From Albifimbria verrucaria (lineage: Eukaryota; Ascomycota; Sordariomycetes; Hypocreales; Stachybotryaceae): DNA of 64,000 nucleotides. The notes below the pieces were generated by a model. The model was given only the letters and a program-made list of their open reading frames with translations. It had not been told where the DNA came from and made no database searches. This document shows positions 57,276-64,000 of this stretch, piece after piece. The DNA lies in contig JAHREC010000018.1 in NCBI GenBank assembly GCA_020081605.1, forward strand, positions 1,736,001 through 1,800,000, in the 5' to 3' direction. The translations under genes and the position numbers were made by a program. Within the stretch, counting starts at the first letter, position 1, and every line of letters begins with the position of its first letter.

Positions 57276-58781
57276 TCACTTCTTGTGTGACACCTTCATC
57301 GCCTTCACCCACGGCTTCCACACCTTCTTGACGCCTTCCTCCGTTCGCCACGAGTCCCAGCCAAACGTCTTTAGTCCCCACGTGTCGTCGACGCCCTGGC
57401 GGCCCGAGCGGATGCGGAACGAACCCGCCAGCGACCATGCCGCCCATCCGACCTTGTTTTCGGTCGTGAACTCGCGGATGCACGAAATGTACGGGTTCGT
57501 CAGCAGGGTCTTGTCCTGCGCAGCGCCAAACTCCGTCATGAGCACGGGGTCAGTCGCGCCGCCTTTCGGCACGGCCCCAGCGAGCTGTTCTCTAGCAGTT
57601 TGCAGTCTTCCGGCTCCTCCATGCCCAGCGCGTTGAAGCCCGCCCGGTATAGCTGCGCCTTGATGATGCTGCATGTGCCAGTGTCCAGGTCCTCGCTCAT
57701 CGGGTACAGGTGCAGTTCGTAGAAGACCTTGTTGCCCCATGCGTGGTCCGCCAGGTCGAAGTAGATGGGCTCCCGTCGCGGTGCGTCTCGTGTTGCCACG
57801 CACATGTAGCACGGCGCCTCAAGAAGGTTAAGTCGTGCCGTCAGTGCAGATAGATCCTCGTCGAACTGCAGTCCGGACCACGAGATGAGCAGGTCGGGGT
57901 TGGCCGCGTGGATGGCGTCCGACCCCAGCGTCAGGTTGCCCACCAGCGTCAGCCAGTTGTAGTGGAAGCGCGGGTAGTCCTGCTGCCACGGCTGCCGTGG
58001 CTCGTTGACCAGCGACATGGACACAATGTTGTCGTGCTGCGCCGCCCACTCAGCGACGTGGCCCAGCGCGCGCGTCCAGTTGCCCACGTTAAAGTTCTTG
58101 TCGCCGAACCAGGCGCTGCTGTCGTTGTGCGCGCAGCACCATCCGGCCGTCGCCATGTGCATGTCCGGGTGCACGAAGATGCCCTGATCCGCCGCCTTGC
58201 GCACGACGTCGCTCCAGATGTCGAAGCGGCCCGTCTTCTTAGACCATGACGGGTTGTGCTTCAGCACATCGGCCGTCACGCGCGTGCCGTTCTTCTTGCC
58301 CAGAGCCTTGACCATGGCCGACTCCAGAGAAACGTCGCTCTTGCCGGACACGACAATGTCGTCTACTATGGATGCTGAGTAGCCCATGCGGATGAAGTTC
58401 ATGCCCAGGCTGGCGATGTCATCGAGGATTTCGTCTGCCGACCTCCACTCCAAGCCCTCAGGGACCATAGTTTCGCCTAGCAGTGAATTGTAAGCTTGTC
58501 TTCCATGGCAGAAAATATCGTGTAGTTTGGGTACAAGGAACACCAATCCAAGGACTTACCAGACATGGGCCAGTTGATGCCGGCCCAAGTGACCTTTTCT
58601 CCTCGTGCATCTACAATGTCCCGGCCCTTGGTATTGAAAGGGCCATATGGCCAGCTCTTGTCTCTAGCCTGATGGCTCGAAATGCCGACATTCTCGTAAA
58701 TCTTGCTGTCCAGCACAGCTCCTGTCGCTGAGCTCACGAGCAGCGTGGCAAGCAACGCCTTTCGTACCCCAGCCAAGTCAT
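57276..58781 (-). CDS. Secreted glycoside hydrolase family 5 enzyme
   Basis: A GH5 (beta/alpha)8-barrel hydrolase of about 474 residues, probably secreted. Exons are 58781-58560 and 58476-57276. With the start at 58781 and one base added in the G run 58767-58770 (sense strand), the N-terminus is a signal peptide (VRKALLATLLVSSATGAVLD). WAGINWPMSG follows, then the conserved Arg in GMNFIRMGYS. HPDMHMATAGWC comes next. The acid/base Glu is in SMSLVNEP, and the nucleophile Glu in VLMTEFGAA. HLYPM precedes it, and VGWAAWSLAG is the usual Trp near the active site. A second base is missing near 57597 (KLLEN before QLAGAV). The catalytic residues are all present, so apart from the two indels the enzyme looks functional. 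Substrate (beta-glucan, mannan or a glycolipid) cannot be set. Confidence 0.85.
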
Positions 58782-59127
58782 GTCGAAAGTCTGTATCTCT
58801 GTCTGTCCTGAGACCAATTAAAAGACTAGCGAAGGATGGCTGCACGGAATTGGCCGAAATCACCAGCACTTGGAGGTCGCAGGTCGGCAGCCTTCTTATA
58901 CACAACCAGATGCCTTGCATGCCCGCTTACACCGGGTGCCTTGCCGTGCGGGGGCTGGCACGGTGAGTGAGATCGACATTCTTGTTCCTTTACCCCACAA
59001 ACGTTATTCCACCGCAGCAGCTCGGTTGACGTCACCTGGCCGTGGCGTCGTAAACAAATGCTCCATTCTTAAAGGTAGAAGCAAAAGGCTACCGACGCGC
59101 TCAATTACACCGGTTTTGGGGAAGAGG

Positions 59128-59144
59128 CTAGGCGCGCCAATCAA
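59128..59144. repeat. 17-base repeat, copy 1
   Basis: CTAGGCGCGCCAATCAA, identical to 60415-60431. No similarity extends beyond it by more than a few bases. Confidence 0.8.
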
Positions 59145-59967
59145 CCCTTCTAGCCGGTGTATATCACAACTCCATCTCGACCAAGTCTGCCGCTACGACC
59201 CCGCAGGATGGGGACCCCGAATGGAGCATCGAGCATGCACCGGCAGTGATGCCGTCCAGGGCGCGTCCACCGGCGAGGTTCCGTAGAAATGGGGTTGATA
59301 TGGGTGGGGATGGCTCATGGGGCGGAGATGTTGTTAAAGGGCTGCCTCTTTCAGTAGTCAGAGCTCACTACAAAAGTGGCAGGCCATGTAGGTCTTTCTG
59401 TTAGAAATTACAATACAGTGATAATTTATACCAATATTTTGTCTCTCGGGGAAGATAGAATAACTGAAACGCATCTTTGCAGGTAGATCAGAGTCTCAGA
59501 AGTTTGAAATTTGACGGACGTGTTGACGACGGCGGCGATGATGCGAACACTCAGTAGAGGATACTTCGAGAATATTTATAGAGTATTCAAATATCGATTG
59601 ATCAAAGAGGCTCTGTTCCAATTATCATAAATGAGTAGAGTTGTCCACGGTCCGCCAATCATAGTAGTTTACGTTTCTTCGTTTCGTATAATGCTTTATT
59701 AGAGTGTGTTTGTGGTTCATGCGAACCACAGCCTGCTGGAGCCTTATTTTCCTACAATGGCAGTTCCATTACCATGAACTAATTCATGGCCTAAGATAGA
59801 ATGGAAACAGACGACTAACAAGGAATCATAATCTATTACCCGTAGGTTCTGGTACGTATGAGCCAAAGAGTCTTTCATATTTATGAAATGATGAGACATG
59901 ACCAGGCAAGCCAAGATACAGGGCAGACGGCTCCACACTCTTAGCATGGCTGTCAGTTGCTTGGCTT

Positions 59968-60411
59968 TCATACTTCTATTTTAAGTGTTTCTGTTCCTTT
60001 CAAACGAAGTGGAAGTACACAATTATTTAAGTAAGTAAAATGTGAAATTACAGTACATGAGGAAGAATGCCAATATAGGTCATATTTTGAGCCATGTTCA
60101 GTGTTTAAGCACCAAGTGGTAGGTGGTCTCGGATATTTACGCCGATATGCGTTTTTCAACGTAGAATCGCCAACGTCATTATTGCCAAACTTGATATAAG
60201 CTATTAGTCCATTTCCACTGCCTGTGAGATAGAAAACTTCTATGATCGTATTGTGGCCGTTTAGTTCCAAGGATCGCAACTTGGTACGTTGACTCGCAGG
60301 AAGGCAAGTTCTCGTACCGTACCTCTCGTACAACGCGGACTTCTGGAGCAGCACTAGGGCCTGCCTGTGACGGCTCGTAGTACCGCTATGCATTTCACCG
60401 ATACAAATCAC
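59968..60411 (-). CDS. Doubtful ORF, 147 codons
   Basis: An uninterrupted ATG-to-stop frame in AT-rich sequence, with a fairly ordinary composition (LRSLELNGHNTIIEVFYLTG, YIKFGNNDV). I do not recognise a family, signal peptide or membrane segment. It may be a fragment of a decayed gene or chance. Listed because nothing else explains the stretch. Confidence 0.22.
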   Translation of the reverse strand: MICIGEMHSGTTSRHRQALVLLQKSALYERYGTRTCLPASQRTKLRSLELNGHNTIIEVFYLTGSGNGLIAYIKFGNNDVGDSTLKNAYRRKYPRPPTTWCLNTEHGSKYDLYWHSSSCTVISHFTYLNNCVLPLRLKGTETLKIEV

Positions 60412-60414
60412 AGA

Positions 60415-60431
60415 CTAGGCGCGCCAATCAA
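60415..60431. repeat. 17-base repeat, copy 2
   Basis: Second identical copy of the motif at 59128-59144, in the same orientation 1.3 kb away. Confidence 0.8.
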
Positions 60432-60656
60432 TCTATTCAGTAATACTAAATTCGGCATGTCAAAACTACGCTCAAACCAAAAGCTTTCTCTGCTATGCAC
60501 CAAAACCTGGACGCCAAGACGGAACCCCAAGCTGGCTCAAATGCCGGCTCAGTGAGGAGCTATCCACAGGCACTAGACTAGTGCTGCGTCTCCCGCAAAC
60601 TTGCTTCGGCTCCGACAGCCCCGGCGTACTCCAACACATATGCCGTACGACCAGCG

Positions 60657-63005
60657 TTACTGTGAAGGACGACCCGGCTGGTTTTCTTGCATCATCAAGA
60701 CCATGCTTGTAAGCTGGTCAATCTTTCTGCTCAATTCATTTATCTGCACCTCTACATCCGACGGGGCAGCAACGTCATCCTCGCCAGATCTCCTGCTTCG
60801 CGAGCGCCTCCTGCTGTCGCTACCGCTCTGCAGCAGTGCTGTCGACGCGTGCGGGTCATAGCCCGATGTTGGCCGAGCTCGGTTAATTCCTGGGCGCTGG
60901 CCACGGCCGTTGGCAACTTTGGGCCCCTTGAAGCCGGCAAATTCGTCATCCTTGGTTCTCTCGACTATGAATTCGTAGAGCTTGATGACTGCCACGATAG
61001 GGAAGTGCGTCAGCTTAAGAAGGATAATCCGACCAGCCCTGATTTTGTCGTCGCTTGCAAACACGAGACGCCAGGGGCGGAAGATGACAAAAGCGAGGAG
61101 GTTGAAAGGTGGGTAGAAATGGGTAAGCCGATTGCTAGTAGACGCCTCCAAGACATACACGCTGTACACATACAAATACTCCTCCCTGGCGTGAGTGATT
61201 ACACGAGAGAAGCTGTTTGACAGTATACCGGTAAGAGATCCTGTAAGCAAGATCGACGAAAGGGTAATGAAAATGATCATCAGGGGCGGGCCAAAGACAG
61301 GGTCAATCTCATGCATCACATCGAACCCAACGTAGCTGGAGCCGAAGAAAATCTTCGTCAGGACGTTAGTCATATGACCAACACTAAAGGTTTTGCGGCC
61401 AATGAGAGAGAATGTGGTGAGGAAGCCGAAGTAGATGATGACAACGAGGACCATGAATTTGATGAAGTCCTTGCCCATTTCCTTGAGGCACGGAATGAGA
61501 GTTCCCCAGTAAGGGCTCAGACTGAGGATGGAGCAAATACGAGGGATCATGAAGAGAGCCTCGAGCGAGAGAACGTCAAAGGCTAGGTCGTTTATTCCTT
61601 GATCGTGCTTGGTAATGCCATAAATTCCTTGAAGTTGTTAGAAACTGAAAAAAGGGTTTTATGGTTCAAATACTTACTGAGGCCAGCAAACAAAAATCCA
61701 ATGAGAATCATGATCATATCAAATAAGTTCCAGACATCAGTAGCATAGAAAATAGACCCGGCATCGAGCCATTCGCTCAGCTCGTCGTAGAAAAAGGCTG
61801 CAATCCAGAAGAACAGAGCAATCTCGGTGCCGGTCAGGTGAGTCTCATCACGTAAACTGAGCACAGAGTAGTACAGGCAAAGGAAGATGGCGAAGAAGAC
61901 AACCTCCCAGCACTTCATGTACTTGGGAACGCGAAGGCGCGAGAACGGATCTGATGTATGCGGCTGATAGAATCGAGGCAGTTTGGTCGAGTTTATGGAA
62001 AGGGTGTCCCAGAAGACAATATCGCCATTCCAGATACCGGTGATGATTTTCTGGACAATGTGCTGGCTAAGAAAACGCTTGGCATTGGCAACAGCAGCAA
62101 TCTCCAAGGCGTTGAGCGTCTTGAAGGCACTCGTAGGATCGGCGTCTGCATCTCCATCAAGGACACCAGTTTCAGAGTACATGGTCAGGCGAGAAAGTGA
62201 GCTCAGCAGCTGCGTTTTCCTGAGGCTACCGCCTATGGGGTTAGAGGGGCGGGCGTCGTCACCCGTGAGCGGGCCGTGGCCGAGTAGGGGTGAACCCTCG
62301 CCAGCCTCCTCGTCTACATCTCCGATGTGTGTCTCATGTGCAGGTTCTTTGATATCTGGGAGTTCGTAAAGGCAGAAGTTGACAGCATCACGCTCTGAGA
62401 GGCGAGTGAGGAACCTCCAGGCTACGATTTCACACGCATTAGAGCGGGCCTCGCCTAGGCTAGGATTCTCTGCATCAGTTGCATAATGCCATTTGAGTGC
62501 CCTATGATGGAGGAGCTGTCATCAGTCATGTTTCATTGGTGGTATGGGACAAACTTACAGGAGTGCGTTGACAATGGCAGGGTTAGTGCATGATTCAACT
62601 AGGTGGTCGACGAGAACGCGAAGACAGTTGCCCGCCGCAGTGGTTCGTAATTGCTCAAAGGTACTAGGGAGTTCAATAGAGTCTTTGAAATAGCTAGAGA
62701 GGAATGTTCTTGTCAGTAAATGAAATGATATCTGACGCCTAGGCATGCACAAAGAGGTGAGAACTGAGTGGCTGAAAAGCCACCACCACCCTAATAGGCC
62801 ATCCCATCCACGCTGATCTTGGGGAGAAAAGAATGGGTGCGCGACGCTAAACGACCACTGGTCAGGATACTCACAATGAGAGTTTCTGTACCACTTTCCG
62901 AAAATCATCATCAGGGGCTATGTCAGGGAGGTCGAAGTCGTGACGAGCGGAGACGGGGCTCATGTCACGGACGGGCTGGGGACGGGCCCTGACGCGGATC
63001 GGCAT
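60657..63005 (-). CDS. YVC1: Vacuolar TRP-type cation channel Yvc1
   Basis: A TRP-family Ca2+-permeable channel of the vacuolar membrane that releases Ca2+ on osmotic or mechanical stress; 686 residues (675 in yeast). Exons are 63005-62875, 62693-62559, 62501-61678 and 61627-60657; their sum is exactly divisible by three. A cytoplasmic N-terminus (FEQLRTTAAGNCLRVLVDHL) leads to helices from WEVVFFAIFLCLYYSVLSL through DMIMILIGFLFAGL. LEALFMIPRICSILSLSPYW comes next, the pore region lies near TKIFFGSSYVGFDVMHEIDP, and the last helix is LMIIFITLSSILLTGSL. A coiled coil closes the C-terminus (VQINELSRKIDQLTSMVLMM). Intron 3 ends in AAG after a CTAAC branch-point-like site; this acceptor is chosen because it alone keeps the frame. 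No frame correction is needed. Confidence 0.93.
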
Positions 63006-63769
63006 TTTTCGTTCTTTCCGACTCAGGCTGATTGCGAGGTTGATGCCTGAAGGGATGTGAGTGCCCTGTCCGTATGGATTGATGAAGAATCGAGAGGGGT
63101 CTGGGTGGGAAGTGGGAAGTCCGAGATCAGATGGTGTTGTGCCCCTGATACAAAACAAGCCTCGGGACTGGAGCCCGCTAGGTGGCTTAGCGGGCAGATA
63201 CAGGTGCACGAGGTACCTTACCCCGTAGTACTTGACGCACCAGCCCATGGGCTTGGCTTTAGTGGATGCAGCTCGTCATAATCACTACACTACGAGATAC
63301 CTATGTATGTACTGTACGTGCGCTATGCCTTATCGGAGGCCGCCATTGCCTTATCGGTGGGGCTGAAGATGGGAACCGCCGTCCTGGGTCGCGCTGGATC
63401 ATGCCTACATAGTCCCTACTTGGGAATCTAGAACACCCGGCATCTTAAACCCTTTCAGCATTGCTTTTCGCCGTCCGCCAATCTCATTCCCTGGTCGGTC
63501 ATTATGGTGGCTCAGCAGGGACATGAACACATTACTTTTAACAGTCGCCTCTAGTCATGCGGAAGGCACACTTTGACCATGTACTATCTATGGAGCTGAA
63601 GCTCTAGACCCTGGAGCTGAACGTTCGGCTTACAGTGGCTTCAAAATCGCAAGGCTAGATGACCTGGTCAGCTCCGTTGTCATAAATATTCCTTGGTCCA
63701 GTCGTTTCAATGCACGGGTGGCCCTGATCCGTTGGACTCGCATCATTCTGTTCACTTCGCATCGTGGCA
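63006..63769. promoter_or_regulatory. Upstream region between YVC1 and the edge gene
   Basis: 764 bases between divergent start codons. No gene is seen. Confidence 0.4.
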
Positions 63770-64000
63770 ATGGCTCCAAGCAGTAACCGATGGCGCATCC
63801 CATTCACCAGGTCTGGTGAACGGCACAACTCTGCAACCACATTGCCATCGCCAGCACTTCCAGCTCAATACCAAAGCGGCAGCGTCTTGCAGCAAGGCGT
63901 CGGTGTTACTCATGGATCAACCATTGCACCGTCGCCTTCTGTCGAACCGCCGCAAGTGTCTGCCTACAAGTTCAACGCTTCGCCTTCGCCAGCATACACC
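63770..64000 (+). CDS. Partial gene at right edge, N-terminal 77 codons
   Basis: An ATG at 63770 opens a frame that runs without a stop to the end of the window. The 77 residues are polar and low in complexity (MAPSSNRWRIPFTRSGER, then Ser, Pro, Thr and Gln). This looks like the disordered N-terminus of a larger protein. I do not recognise the family. An upstream exon cannot be excluded. The continuation lies outside the window. Confidence 0.5.
   Translation, partial: MAPSSNRWRIPFTRSGERHNSATTLPSPALPAQYQSGSVLQQGVGVTHGSTIAPSPSVEPPQVSAYKFNASPSPAYT

Larger units (their letters stand above)
58782..60656. other. Intergenic, tandem minus-strand genes
   Basis: 1.9 kb with the GH5 promoter and the YVC1 3' flank; AT-rich between 59400 and 60100. 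It contains one doubtful ORF (59968-60411) and both copies of a 17-base repeat. Confidence 0.4.

Noticed and set aside
2491..58781. Programmed ribosomal frameshifting as a general feature of this genome
   Set aside because: The breaks sit in runs of different bases without a common slippery heptamer or downstream structure, occur up to seven times per gene, and even lie within a few codons of starts. Base loss in sequencing explains them with one cause.
2491..58781. Seventeen pseudogenes
   Set aside because: Catalytic and structural residues are intact, splice sites are good, and no premature stop exists apart from those caused by the missing bases. RAD4, VPS36 and importin-9 are not expected to be lost together.

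Overview
The window is nuclear DNA of a filamentous ascomycete, most likely a sordariomycete (Hypocreales-like). That placement is inference. It rests on short 50-130 base spliceosomal introns with GTAAGT-like donors, the gene families present (acr-2-type Zn2Cys6 factor, fungal BEM1, YVC1, ABP1-type CENP-B protein), T/AGGTACCTACC-type simple sequence between genes, and a tRNA-Thr with a 12-base intron. I support 21 protein genes with recognised or partly recognised products, one partial gene at the right edge, one doubtful small ORF and one tRNA gene. I see no CRISPR array, rRNA gene or intact transposon.

Layout. 1-2.5 kb: no gene, left flank. 2.5-4.4 kb (-): Zn2Cys6 regulator. 6.9-8.7 kb (+): MFS transporter. 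9.1 kb: tRNA-Thr(AGT). 9.5-11.3 kb (-): NCS1 permease. 14.0-17.3 kb (+): importin-9/Kap114. 17.7-19.0 kb (-): PI31 proteasome regulator, divergent from REV7 (+, 19.4-20.3 kb). 20.5-25.1 kb (-): large RhoGEF with a RhoGAP-like region. 26.0-26.4 kb (+): short DCC1-like protein. 27.0-29.1 kb (-): RNF216-type RBR ubiquitin ligase, divergent from RAD4/XPC (+, 30.1-33.2 kb). 33.5-34.5 kb (-): AN1 zinc-finger protein. 35.1-36.0 kb (-): MTP18, divergent from ATP synthase subunit k (+, 36.4 kb). 37.2-38.4 kb (-): short-chain dehydrogenase. 39.9-41.1 kb (+): CENP-B/ABP1-like HTH protein. 41.7-43.7 kb (-): VPS36, divergent from THP3/LENG8 (+, 44.7-46.3 kb). 46.3-51.4 kb: gene-free. 51.4-53.6 kb (+): BEM1. 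54.8-55.8 kb (-): unidentified membrane protein. 57.3-58.8 kb (-): secreted GH5. 60.7-63.0 kb (-): YVC1. 63.8 kb to the edge (+): start of a gene. The genes are unrelated household genes, not a cluster; several are paired head to head over shared promoters.

The most striking property cuts across genes. In 17 of the 21 genes the reading frame is broken at one or more places, and at every break one base is missing (two at one site). I count 44 sites and 45 bases, and none needs a base removed. Most lie in runs of C or G, some in A or T runs. When the missing bases are counted back, all 17 spliced gene models come out as exact multiples of three. Systematic base loss in the read or assembly is by far the best explanation, so the broken genes should be read as intact genes with indel errors unless raw reads say otherwise. 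ATP19, BEM1, YVC1 and the DCC1-like gene need no correction.
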